Positions 12,257 through 23,400 of a stretch of DNA of 64,000 bases are shown here, one piece after another (within the stretch, counting starts at the first letter, position 1; every line of letters starts with the position of its first letter). The stretch lies in contig JAUDYN010000001.1 of NCBI GenBank assembly GCA_030407005.1, positions 2,046,001-2,110,000 on the forward strand. Reading direction: 5' to 3'. This DNA comes from Desarmillaria ectypa (taxonomy: Eukaryota; Basidiomycota; Agaricomycetes; Agaricales; Physalacriaceae). The notes below the pieces were generated by a model that saw only the letters and a list, made by a program, of their open reading frames with translations, was not told the origin of the DNA and did not search any database. A program made the position numbers and the translations under genes.

Positions 12257-12775
12257 ATGAACCCACTGCCGTATCAACTAATGCCTCTCATTTCTACGAC
12301 ACTGGGCGTATCGACTCTTACTCTAATATTCGTTCTGGTCGCTCTCATAAACGCAGGCGTTCATCCCATCCTTTGGATCCTCCCGGCTTCATACGCCCTC
12401 ACTTTCCCTTTCCACGTTGTCATGCTTTTAGGAGCACGCTTTGAGCTCCGCGGCTCATCACGGCTCTTCTCGATATACAGTATCGTTTCCGCCTTTGTCT
12501 TTGCCTTGTTGTGGACATCATGCAGCGTCTGTCTCTTGACCATAACTATCATGGAGGGCAAAGAAGATGTCAAAATTGACGGGCTGAGGAAAGATACATG
12601 GCTTTTAATTGTCCCTTGTGTTTCTTGCCCAGTTCCGACGTCCCTTATGTGGATAATCGCGGAAGTCATGCGAAGGGAGAGGGAAAAAATACTGTATGCA
12701 ATGAAGTGGCGGCCAGCTGCTCCTCAATCTTCTCAAACATGGAGGTTTGTCGTTTCCGATCCCCTTCCTCTATAA
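12257..12775 (+). CDS. Small four-helix membrane protein of unknown function
   Basis: A single uninterrupted frame of 172 residues with four hydrophobic segments at roughly residues 8-30, 36-58, 75-100 and 120-142. The loops are short and the C-terminus is basic (MRREREKILYAMKW). The pattern resembles small MARVEL-like or other four-pass fungal membrane proteins, but no family motif is recognisable. Near the end a GTTTGT donor-like sequence at about 12744 could begin an intron and give a slightly different C-terminus. It lies tail-to-tail with the CPSF73 gene about 270 nt away. Confidence 0.6.
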   Translation: MNPLPYQLMPLISTTLGVSTLTLIFVLVALINAGVHPILWILPASYALTFPFHVVMLLGARFELRGSSRLFSIYSIVSAFVFALLWTSCSVCLLTITIMEGKEDVKIDGLRKDTWLLIVPCVSCPVPTSLMWIIAEVMRREREKILYAMKWRPAAPQSSQTWRFVVSDPLPL

Positions 12776-13042
12776 GATTTGACTGAGCCATTTTCCTCAG
12801 TGTATCCTTGTCTAGCGTCAGCAGAATTTGACGCATTCCAGTCTTTTACAATATTTCAACAACGGATAGTTCATGTATTTTGTCACTTATTCTCATGTTG
12901 ACAATTGTAGTTATCTTTGATCGATTTTTAGGATTCAATGGGACCTCTTTAACACCCTGTCGTCGCAACGAAACTTGCTTATTTATATATACACCTAGCT
13001 ACACCGGTGACGCATTACCATGTCACTCTATCATTAGCGGAA

Positions 13043-16042
13043 TTAATCATGTACCTCTAATTCTGATTCGTTATTCTCATCATCTTGGACGCCAGACTTG
13101 GAAACAGGCTTCTCCGCACTGGGTACATCGGGCGCCACCGCATTCTCGGTTTCAGTAATCGCGTCCTGTGGTAAATCAGAAGGGGGGGGTTTCTTGGTAT
13201 TTTTCTCACTGTCCCCCTCATGGTGCACTGAAGAAACAGTTGAAGAAAACGATTCCGTCAAGGAACTGACTGTTGTAACTGCCATATCAAGAACGGCTTC
13301 CACTCGTTTTCGCAGCGATTCATTTGAACTGGTGACGATCTGACAAACAGATAGTTATTTTCCCATCGTTGATCCTGTGCACCGGAACCACGAATAAGAC
13401 GCACCATAGAGACTAAACTTATTCGTGCATCTGCCTCGTCAAGTTGAACAAGCAGTGATGGTTCGTTACCAGGCCCGTTCGGTTCCGGTTCTTCATCAAG
13501 CTCTTCTGGCATATGCAACTCTACTTCTCCAAAATGGGCTTCTAAGAACATGATGAGACGCTGAATGCGTTTCATGGATGCAGTGTCATCATCTGGGCCA
13601 GGATCTGCATGTGGGTGCTCGTGAGGGTCTGGATGAGAGTGGGAATGCCCGTGGGATGTTACTGTAACAGAAACCCATGCCATAAATATGAGAGATTATT
13701 GTTAGAATCACTGTTCTCGCTTACGTTTGACAGAAGCGGGACTCTTATCAATCCCTGTTATGAGAGCAAGCGTCGAATCGGCAAGCATGTCGTTACTCGC
13801 ACTAGAATCCCATTCAAGAGTCAGCTCGTGCTCTTGAGTCAGCTTTACATCGATAGCACCCATGACCTACAAGGTCACAAATTAGCATCGAATGACGCCA
13901 GAGCGACGAATGCGGGGCTCACCCGCATGGTAGGAACGCCATCTTTGTCTAATCCGTCCTCTACATGCCCATACATGCCTTCAAGATGCCACCTTACTAG
14001 TCCCCAACCCACCCCTAGAGCAATCTTCTGCCTTTGCGTGACAGTACAGGTAGAAAGTCCTGCAAAGTCCCGCAAATCTCGTGGGTCCAAGAGGGTATAC
14101 GAATAATCTTTTGCGACTAGAAGGCCTGATAAGACGTCGTTCGTTTGTGGCGCCGCATCTGCCAATGTTCCGATGGCCTGGATGAGTGGCGTCCTGGTCA
14201 AAGAGATTGTATACAAAAATTTGCATGTATTACATACCTTTGCTACACGTTCACCACGGAAAGAAAGGTTTAGTGTTTCCAGATTACGAGGGGTGTGTAT
14301 TTTAACATCTTCTTCTCGCTCTTTGTATCGCGAGGTCATTGCCGCCCGCAAACGACCCATAGCCGTCTGTTCACCATGAACCAGAACCTGTAAAAGTGTT
14401 ACACAAAGCCATCAACTAAGGAAAACCGAAGAGTTTACTAACCACATGCTGTGCTTTGACTAGTTCTATGAACTCCGAGTTCTGAGAGTAGTCGACATGA
14501 GCACTGAAGGATATGTAATCCACCGATATTTTCCGAGGAATCATGCCGCCTTTGATTGATTCGAACTCATCCGGTTCCGTCATAATGTCCTATAGATGGG
14601 GGAAAGCCGTCGATGAGTGTGATGCCTCAAGCTCAGAAAGAGAGTCGACAGAAATAAATTCAATTCTTGCTCTTGTAATATACACACGCAACGAAATCTT
14701 GAATAAACGACCATCTCCAGATTCACTCACCCTAGCAAGAGTTCCCTCAATAGAGTATCCCGTTATGATTAACCCATTCCGCGAATCTGGAGCCCAGAGT
14801 TCGAAGAGTTCTCGACTTGGGCCAGATTGCATGAACCCGGGGCTAGCAAGTACCACGCACGGAGGGCCTTCGGCAATCTTTTTCTCCCAGCCGCGAGGCT
14901 GAGGGAGGTTTGAGATATGTCTGGCGAAAAGTCAGCAGCTGACAAGTGGAAGGGAGGTTGGAAACATACTTGAAAACGAAAGGATTATCGCGCTTGGCGA
15001 ACCTAGATCGGATATGAGAGTTCATCGTATGGATGTAAGTTTGGTAGACGGCCATCGACTTTCGAGCTAAACCAGAAGCATAATATATGGGTACGTTGTG
15101 CAGATCAGGATGTTTCTTCCAGTATTCATCGAGGATAAGCAGAAGTTCTTGTGCACGACCCAATGCGAAGGCCGGAAGTAAAACATGCCCGCCTCGTCGA
15201 ATGATAGAGTGTACAAGATTAGTGAACCGAAGCTCCTTTTCGGGCCTGCTGTCTAGACTTTGAACACCATACGTACTCTCAACGATCAAGACGTCCGGGT
15301 GTATGGGAGGGACTTCAGCCTTTACTAGGTGGCGGTCTTCTTCTCGGGAATAGTCACCTGTATACAAGATACGAAGACCTGCGATGTCAATGAGGAACAT
15401 GCAAGCACCCAAGACGTGGCCAGCATGGTAAGGCGTGAATGTGACACCCGGGCAAGGTGTTATGACTTGGTGGGCAGAGATGGGAATGATGGAGGCGAAC
15501 GACATGGTCATATCTAGTGGAGAGAAAAGGGCATCCGAAGAAGTGGAGCTGATGAAAAGGGTAAGAATTAAGCCGGAGTAGCTCAAGGAACAAACGCACC
15601 TCATGCGCACGAAATCCTGCATCATGAACTTGTGGAGGGCCTTCGTTGGATGGGTCATGTACACTTTCCCCTTGCCATCTCTGAAGTTGGTCTGCTAGAA
15701 GATCAAGACATCAGTCAGCTGCTAACTGAAGATGAAACGCGCCTTTTCTGTGATGTAGGTAAGTGCTGCAGCGTGGTCGAGGTGAAAACTGTCCGTAAAG
15801 AACGTTACAAACCCGCCCAAGTCGAGCGAAATGAAATGTACTGACTGAGTTATCAGAAGGGCATCGACAGTGCTCCAGTCGAGCTCGTCGATAAATGGCA
15901 GCGACGCAATTCCACTGTAAGCAGGGTGGACGCCTGCATCACAGACGATAGTCCTGCCGCGATATTGCAAGACGCAGCACGACCGTCCGACTTCTTGACC
16001 TGCACCTAGTAATGTTACACTCAATGTCGGTACATCAGACAT
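13043..16042 (-). CDS. YSH1: CPSF73/Ysh1, pre-mRNA 3'-end processing endonuclease
   Basis: Zinc endonuclease that cuts pre-mRNA before polyadenylation, acting in the nuclear cleavage/polyadenylation complex. Eleven exons: 16042-15846, 15788-15743, 15691-15600, 15548-14970, 14920-14731, 14589-14443, 14387-14238, 14177-13923, 13866-13725, 13661-13405 and 13339-13043 (783 residues). Metallo-beta-lactamase and beta-CASP motifs are present: VCDAG, THFHLDH (spliced), YHAGHVLGA, YTGDYSREEDRH, ALGRAQELLLILDEYW, SFSAHVDYSQ and LVHGEQ. Intron 2 (15742-15692) fits only as GC-AG, because EK must join to TNFRDGKGK. Intron 4 (14969-14921) starts with a copy of the following exon. Intron 5 is long (141 nt). 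The C-terminus has a His-rich HGHSHSH stretch and an acidic end. Confidence 0.95.
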
Positions 16043-16289
16043 GGTGGAAGGATGGAAAACAGTGCCCTCTTTACGATGTTTAATGAGAAACAAAGGCTCC
16101 AGTGTTTTGAACTGAAGAGTCAGCCAAACGCAGAAATGCATTATATAAGCCAGCAAAATGCGGACTTTCAGATTAATGCTAGCTCACGATATCTATAGCA
16201 TTCAAAGGATAGATAATGACAAACAGCGGATAGTAAATGCAAACGACAACGAAAGCAAGAGCAAGATAGTTTTTAAAAAAAAACACAAA

Positions 16290-17134
16290 TCACCATCCAA
16301 CCTCCCCTGAGTGATACGGCTGTATTGTCACGCCCGCCTCACCGGCCACCTTCCGTAGGATATATCGTTCTAAATGGTATATTTCGTAAGACTCAGCCGC
16401 AAGTTTCATTGCTTGTATATGATGAGGGCGCGAGTTCGCTGCAATAGCGTGTCTCCGACTTTGCCAAATGCAGGTCGCAAGGTTCATCCCCGTCTCCTGG
16501 TTGGGTATCCCGTACCAATAAAGTATTAGCTGGAATTTTGAGTGAGCAGATGCCGCAGGGTAAAAAAAAAAAGAACCTACGCCGCCGTTCCGAATGGCCT
16601 CATCATGAGCTTTTTTGTCGGCATCATAAAGAGCTACGAATTGGTAAGTAAAGGAATGTGCTGAAAAAGCGTATGAAACATACAACCACCATCGCTGCCT
16701 GACTTTCGTTTGCTCCTGAAAATGACGCAATACCACTCTCGTTCTTCATCTTTCGGGAGTCGTAAAGTAGACCAGTTGAAGGCTTCCGCATATGGGGCTA
16801 CCGCGTAGTTGGAGACTATGGGTCGGAAATGATGCAAAGCTTTGTGAAGAGAAAGTGATGCGGGATCAATATCTGGGAGACGTGTTTCTGTGACAAGAGG
16901 GGGGCTATCGGAGTGAATTGGTGGTGGTAGTTCTAGTCGCTCAGGTAGGGAAGAAAGAAGGGGAGGTAGATAAAGTACAGGCGACTGCGGCGACGTGAGG
17001 CTTTTGTCATCAAAAGTAGGGAATGTATGAGGGTCTTTCGTAGTTTCTTCGGCTCCATGAAGTGCCAAGGTTAGTGGAGACGAGCGCTGCAGCGCCTCCG
17101 ATGGATGAGGTGGATGGGCAAATGTAAGGCTCAT
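16290..17134 (-). CDS. UPF0643 family protein (function unknown)
   Basis: Three exons (17134-16684, 16633-16581, 16529-16290) give 247 residues, an ordinary length for this conserved fungal family. Landmarks are AEAFNWSTLRLP, EWYCVIFRSKR, LYDADKKAHDEA, LILYWYG, NLATCIWQSR and the C-terminal YEIYHLERYILRK. The family has no established biochemical role that I know of. The start at 17134 (MSLTFAHPP) was preferred over an in-frame ATG at 17314, whose extension is low-complexity. The gene is divergent from the complex I gene 505 nt away and lies 247 nt upstream of the CPSF73 start on the same strand. Confidence 0.8.
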
Positions 17135-17639
17135 GATAGGACGTAGGGGAGAAAGGAGTGCTGAACGAGTTTTTATACTGTTACGGGTTTGCGGGATATG
17201 GTGCGAGTTTCGCAAAGTTTGCGACGTGTCAGACTCCTGAGGCAACAATTGCGCGATTTCAACGAAAATTTCCGACCGGTTCAATTGTAAATGAAGGCTA
17301 ATTCTGGGAATCATCCGGGACAGCAGACGAAGAGATAGGTCGTAACAAGCATCACATTTACGTTCCAGTCGACGATTCCAGTTTAGAGCATCTGAGGTTA
17401 CAAGTTGACTCCAAGATGAACCTTAGTGCATTAGAAGCGTATTTTGCCCTAGCAAAGATTTACAAGTCCAGTGTATGCATGAAGACAGAAGGACACATTG
17501 TGAAGAAGTGAAAAGATACCGACTCAGAAAAGGGCCGACTCGGAACTGTCGAGGACCAAGGCATAGTGGTGCGGGCGTGGCGGGCCGATTGAGCGTTACA
17601 GGTACAGTGTGACTATCTGTCACACGTCCTCTCAAAGAA

Positions 17640-18319
17640 ATGGCCACCAAGAAGGCGGCTGAATCGACGCTCTACCATCTTAGTCCTAAGGGCTTTTGGA
17701 AGAAATTTCGCAAGTCGAGCACTTATTTTATCTATTTTTCTTGCTGACAAGGAAGCAGGTGATGCGGTGGTCGTGAACCCCGAAATATCCACTGGTCTGC
17801 CCTTGTCCGAGCTCAACCGATACCCTCCACCAGCGTCCAGGCCAGAGAAGTACTCGAGCCCGGCTACCAGAGGCGCGTGTCCTATTTATTTCTGCAGGAA
17901 TTAACAGCTAATGGCGTCGTGCAGCCTCTGACATTGCTGAGAATCCATACTGGAAACGGGACGTCCGACGTGCATATCCCCAGCTGTCGGTCATGACACA
18001 GACGGAACTTTCCACGCTGCTAATCGAGCACTCTACTCCCCAAGCGTATGTCACGCTCTATTCTGCTGAGAGCAACGACGGCTGACAGGTCATGGACAGC
18101 GTTGCAGCACCCGCTGAGGTCGAGCAGGCCGTAGCGGCACCAAAGCCCGTCATGGACCTTTCTACGGCTATTGCGATGATTACGGCGACGAAGAAGGTCT
18201 TCTCAGAGTCTAACCTGCCTCCCAGCCTGCCTGTTCCTCACAAACGTTGGAGGCCAGTGCGGTCGCCCGATGCCTCCCATCCGCCGTATTCCTATTTCCC
18301 AATGTTATTGTACAAATAG
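17640..18319 (+). CDS. NADH:ubiquinone oxidoreductase (complex I) 21-kDa subunit
   Basis: Accessory subunit of mitochondrial complex I. Four exons (17640-17709, 17759-17872, 17925-18045, 18100-18319) give 174 residues. Family landmarks are LSPKGFWKKFRDA, VVNPEISTGLPL, RPEKYSSPATRASD, NPYWKRDVRRAYPQLSV and the C-terminal RSPDASHPPYSYFPMLLYK. The first two introns fit only with GC donors. Intron 1 is 17710-17758 with donor GCAAGT; intron 2 is 17873-17924 with donor GCGCGT. In both, the family sequence fixes the phase. Intron 3 (18046-18099) is GT-AG with the acceptor CATGGACAG. Confidence 0.9.
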
Positions 18320-18417
18320 ATGGCTGCTGTTGTAGCTAATGGGCATGCAATACAATAATTACCGAAGAAAAAGCATCTGAGCCGTTGAAAGCCCTGGCTA
18401 AGCAACTGCAAATAATC

Positions 18418-19938
18418 ATGTCATCTTTACCACTACCACCCAGTGCAGCGGCTGGCTCATCCCAAGCAGTCCAAGCAGCCGCCTTTGCAGATGATCCACG
18501 GTACAATCCACCCGTTTCGCAGCCAATCCTGGTGCTCAACACTCTCACACAGGATCTACTTTTCGAAGGAAAGCAACAAGTGGCATTTCGAACAGGACGA
18601 CGGAACAGAATTGGAATACGATGCCGCCAAAGGCTCCTGGGTGCCTATGGTCAGCCTCCAGCAGTACTAGTATACTTACCACTGACAGCCAACAGCTCGA
18701 CGAAGACCTGGTGAAACAGCAGCAAGCCGCCTATTCCGTCTCTGGCGTTGATGAAGAGGCCAGTCGCGTCATTTTTCGGTTTTGACCTGACCCAACCCCG
18801 AGCTGTGTCCTCTACCACAGACGCCCGCTGCACCAGTCCTTGCGCGTGAAAACAAGAAGCGGAAGGAACCCGACTACACCTCTACGACATCGAATGCCGA
18901 GATTTCGATCAAGCGAGGTAGACATGACAAGAAGGACAAACCTCCAGCCGAGCGCGCATCCAAGAATACGGCCGTATATGTTAGCGGACTGCCCCCTGAC
19001 ACAGGGTTCGACGAACTTGTGCAGTGTTTCTCCAAGTGCGGTGTCCTGGAGGAAGACGATGATGGGGAGCCCAAGGTGAAGATGTACGCACGGGAGGATG
19101 GCTCATTCAGCGGTGATGCTTTGGTGGTGTACTTCAAAGAGGACTCTGTCTCACTCGCACTTAACATCCTTGACGAGTCTGAACTACGACTAGGCGATGC
19201 GTCCAGCGTTATGCGGTTGTCTAAGGCTGATTTCTCCCACAAAAATACCGGCGGCGGCACTCATACCGAGGTGAAACCACGGAAGACTGTCGACAGGAAG
19301 AAGGTTTCCCAGCGGATAGGGAAAATGCAAAAGTATGTATTTTGTTTCTTCCAGTCGCGGATCAGGACTCAGGTATTACAGAAAGCTACAAGAATGGGTC
19401 GACGAGGATGGATTCGGGCCTGCGATCAAGCCTGAAGACTCCTCCCATGCAATCAACAAGAACAGCCGAGTGGTGGTCTTGAAACATATGTTCACGTTAA
19501 AAGATTTGGAAGATGACGTTTCTCTCCTTCTTGACCTAAAGGAAGAAGTCCGAGAGGAGTGTTCGTCACTGGGCGAGGTGACGAATGTTGTTTTGTATGA
19601 TGCAAGTATATATTGTTGTGCCACTTGTATGATTTCCTAACGCATTTTATAGAAAGAGAAGGACGGTGTCATTACTGTCAAATTCCGCGACCCACTTAGT
19701 GCCCAGGCGTGTGTGATAGTAGGGAGACAAGACTCTTAGTCATATGTTTAGCTGACGTATTTCACAGAAGATGAACGGAAGATTTTTCGACGGAAGGCGG
19801 GTGGAAGCATCTTTGTACAATGGCAAGCAAAGATTCCAACGTAATGGAACAGGCGATGAACTTGAGGGCGAAAGCGCCGAAGCGGAGAAGAAACGGCTGG
19901 ACGACTTTGCCCAATGGCTACTGACCGAAGGGGACTGA
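18418..19938 (+). CDS. CUS2: Cus2/Tat-SF1-like U2 snRNP-associated RNA-binding protein
   Basis: Splicing factor that helps U2 snRNP fold and bind SF3b. Exons are 18418-18500, 18553-18649, 18696-18767 (or -18758), 18821-19332, 19382-19601, 19653-19712 and 19768-19938, about 404 residues. It has an N-terminal WHFEQDDGTELEYDA motif and a first RRM (AVYVSGLPPDTGFDEL). A second UHM-like RRM begins at SRVVVLKHMF and ends with MNGRFFDGRRVEASLY, the usual UHM RxF-like position. The intron at 19602-19652 needs a GC donor (GAT|GCAAGT) to read LYDKEKDGV. The third intron can be read either as GC-AG from 18759 or as GT-AG from 18768, both in frame. Confidence 0.9.
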
Positions 19939-20037
19939 TGATGATCTATATTGTGTGTGTTGTTGAGCCTAAAAATCCGTGTACATTACTACAATCAGTG
20001 TTATCCGCCTGGGGAATTAATACATGGCATTCTAAAG

Positions 20038-23000
20038 TTACCAACAAGAACATAATGGTTTCTTGGTTATAGTTTCAAGACGCTGCGTAAAATTTGAGTT
20101 AGTCAGTTTGATGAACATAGTCCGTACTCACTTCAACAACAACCGTTCTCTTAGCAGCAGGTTCAGAAGGCTGTAACCAATCGATGCGTCGTCCAACTTG
20201 ACTTGCCCACCTACTATGCTCCACTTGAGGTGTCGACATAGACATTGCTACAAGATCTTCCTCCGTCATGGAACTCGCCATTGATGGAACCTCATGCACA
20301 GTCGGTAGTGGACTTCCAGGGGCAGAGAACGGGGACGCAGGTGCATCCCCTGGAACAGACTGCGACGATGAAGCCGATGGTCCGGATACCTGACCACGCG
20401 CCGGGATACGTATAGGTTTTGTCGAAGATTCCCCGACATCCATCTCCTCAGTGTCTCCCTCTCCGGCATTTAGTCGTTGTAGACTGGCTTCGACTGCGTC
20501 TAAGCGCTCCAAGTGTTCTAATACAGTAACGCCAGTTGTTCCAGGATGTACCCTTTGGAACTTTGCGGCAAAGGGGACGGGCCGAGGAACGCCAGAGGCA
20601 TCCGATATTGCTCGCTGGACGGGAGGAGGAAAATCATCGGAGCTTTGGCTACGGGCACGTCTAGGAAGAGGGACACTGTTTATGGATAACTTCGGAGATG
20701 CAGCGACAGGGCTATTAGTGTCGTCCAAGTCTGCTTCAGTGAGTTCAAGTTGATCGTCCCAAACTAAGGCTTTAGTACGTCTTGTCAGCTCCAAAGGACC
20801 TAGAACAGGTTAACGGCTGTGTCAGTGTCTACTAGTCTTGCTCACCTTCGTCCTAAGGGACAGCGATAAACATTAGCTCAAGAGCCGATAATGGAGAGCT
20901 GGGCACGCACCGAATGCTTTAAAGACTGGACGATATTCCACGCTTGGCCTAAACAACGACTGAGTTGTGAGGTGATCAACCATTAAATCCACTCACCCTT
21001 TATGACAGCTAACTGCCGCTAATAAAAAAGAATGTCAACAAAACTAGCAATGTCACTTCCCACCCAAAAAGTTTGACTGCTCCGGACGTTTTCCACCACG
21101 ACGCCCGAGATCCAGTACAACCTATGGGCAGCAAACAGTCCTATGAAATCGACGTACAGCAAACATTTTAGGGTGAAAATCGGGGTCAACAGCAAACAGC
21201 TTCTCTAATTCGAAAGTCGTCTCTTCCCACCACAACTTTGATGTTAGCAGAGGCAAGAAGCGATTCCGTGTCTCTTCACTGAATGGCTTTCCTATAACAC
21301 TGACGGGTAGGTAGAGCCAACCATAAGCATAACTACGCCAGCCCTGCGGATGTTCGTGAGGGAAAGACAGGGAGTTATCAATTGCCGCGATATGAATGTG
21401 AGGGTAGCGAGTGTAATCAGCTCCGGGAATTGCTGTGGAAGAGGTTGCTCCCACGGAGACAGAGGGATAAGACCGCGGCGTCTCCATTTGCGGCACTTTC
21501 GGGGACCGCCTGAGTTCGCTCATTAGTGGCATGTCTAGCGTAGCAGAACGCGACGGGGCGACATCAACTAATGACTTCTCGTGGTTGCTGTCACAATATT
21601 TGATCATGTAATTGTCAGCGCCCCGATCGGTATTGAGCATAAGATAATCTGTAACATTTTCAGAGTCGAAGAGCAGAATATCTGCACAAAATCCTACCCA
21701 AAATCACGAGTCTTATAAGAAACCGTTGAGCAGCCTGACTAAGTATATGCTGATAAAGATACTGACTTTTCTAATTCCTCTCGGAAACTCTGTTGTAGCA
21801 CTGGCGTCCAATAAAATGGGGTTTGAGGGTCGGCCTCCGTGGCATCGAACAGGCGTTCCTCTTCGTAGTCTTCATAGACATCTTCGGGGTCGCCGGTCTT
21901 TCCACAGATTACCTTGGCAGCACTGAGTAAACGCTTGGAAACGCTACCTTGCCGGTGCGTAGAATCGTCAAAAGTATCTGCAATAGCACGACCAGGCCAA
22001 GGATACTTTCGCAAAAATTCTGACGCATCCTGGTAACCATGTAAGAAATACTGCAAGCTGCCTATTTTGTCCGGTAGTTGTTTTCCCTTTTTCACTGCAT
22101 TTCTGTCTAGCCAGTCATAGAAAAACGACTGCAAGAAAAGTGTGAGCAGTGCATCTATGTGAAAAGTGTCACGTACGGAGCTGGATAGTGACACGAGCTT
22201 GGTGGGAGGTACGATGTGAAGATTCAGACGTTCGTCTAGCAGCGATGCCGCTGCTTCAGAAATGTAGCTGCAAATGTGTAAGAACACGCTGCAAAATACA
22301 AAGTACTAAAGACCTCAGGTTGGGTATAAGACATGCGCGACCAAATGGTATTATAAATCTGAACTGTCGGTGAAGCCATTTTGTAGTCTATTACCAAAGG
22401 TTCAGGAGGAAAGCCATCACCATCTATATGCGGACATACTTTGGGATTCAATCGTCCATATGGTTCTTCGTCTTTAGGTTTGAACACGCTGAAAACTTGA
22501 TCAGCCAACGACACGAGGCCGAATAACACACAACGCACGCAACAGTATGAACTCGGCCATTCTCTATCTTAGCTCGTGCGAAATATGAGCCTGATGACCC
22601 CTTGGTTATCATCTTGGGATGAATCCCTTCTGAAATAGCGGACTTGACGGATTTCACTAATCTAGTGCATATATTTGTTAGCGAAACACGGTCCTCGGGC
22701 TTCGAGACACTCACGCCTCAAACTCGGCTGCTGTCATAGGAGGCTTATGATCCAACGTTTTGACCTGTAGCTTATATGAGCCAATGAGATGATACCGGGT
22801 CGAAAAAGCTCACTACTCCGGCGGGAGGAGCATCAACAAAGATGGTAGGTTCGAAGACGCTGCGCCAAATTTGCTTCTTGGTATGTTCTTTGACTGTTTT
22901 CTTCCTCTTTACCCGTTGCGCAATAGATTCTGTCCACCTGCGAGAATTACAGCTCGATGAAGCGCCCGACAATTTTCAGACACGCACCTTTTGAATGCCG

Positions 23001-23160
23001 TGTCCAACTTGAAGAGATCTATGCTCCCTGACCGAGAAGCTCGATGGCGTCCATTGGCTCGTGAGGTCGGCAGCTGAGCGCCTTCGCCAATATCACCTTC
23101 ATCATCGGCGGTCTGCACTAAAGGTTGGTATCCGGCTCGGTTGGACATCGAAATGGACAA
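20038..23160 (-). CDS. LSB6: Type II phosphatidylinositol 4-kinase (Lsb6-like)
   Basis: Makes phosphatidylinositol 4-phosphate on endosome, vacuole and Golgi membranes. Landmarks in order are GIHPKM, GSSGSYFARA, VFKPKDEEPYG, KWLHRQFR, SYISEAAASLLDERL, SFFYDWLDR, YPWPGRAIADTFDD, YLMLNTDRGADNYMIKYC (catalytic loop), HIAAIDNSLSFPHEHP (metal-binding Asp) and DPDFHPKMFA. About 15 exons are needed. They include a 14-nt exon (21711-21698, supplying the residues between ELEK and DYLM), a 7-nt exon (20852-20846) and a 31-nt intron (22795-22765). The last exon may instead read through to a stop at 20099; a strong GTGAGT donor favours splicing and an end at 20038. An in-frame ATG at 23148 is an alternative start. 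It is divergent from the MFS gene, with 240 nt between starts. Confidence 0.93.
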
Positions 23161-23400
23161 GGAAGAGCGACGGTGACGACCGCGCGACCATTAAGTGCCA
23201 GTGGCTGTGCGATCGTTGACAGGGGTAATTTGGAACACGTCATCGCGCTTAAGAATTTCAACGCGGGGTATTGCCGCCCGAATGACCTTGATTTTTCTTC
23301 TTCCTTCCATCATGAGGAAAGTAGCTCATGGGACCATGTTGATAAGCAGTGGATATACCATGGAGAACGTATCTTCCGGCCCTTGTTGCTCTTCACGCCC

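Noticed and set aside
14590..14730. A separate minus-strand gene in the long CPSF73 intron
   Set aside because: The open frame simply continues from the preceding exon; family sequence requires splicing from GTLAR to DIMTEPDEF.
17423..17816. Two minus-strand frames opposite the complex I gene
   Set aside because: They are antisense to conserved coding exons, and the plus-strand product matches its family over its whole length.
18759..18820. A certain fifth GC-AG intron in Cus2
   Set aside because: A GT donor nine nucleotides further on (18768) also keeps the frame, so the GC reading is not required.
20451..20753. Plus-strand frame of 100 codons within Lsb6
   Set aside because: Antisense shadow of the low-complexity C-terminal region of the kinase.
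23125..23400. N-terminal extension of the MFS transporter from an upstream in-frame ATG
   Set aside because: It would overlap the Lsb6 start region and adds nearly 100 residues absent from the family; 23401 gives the normal N-terminus.
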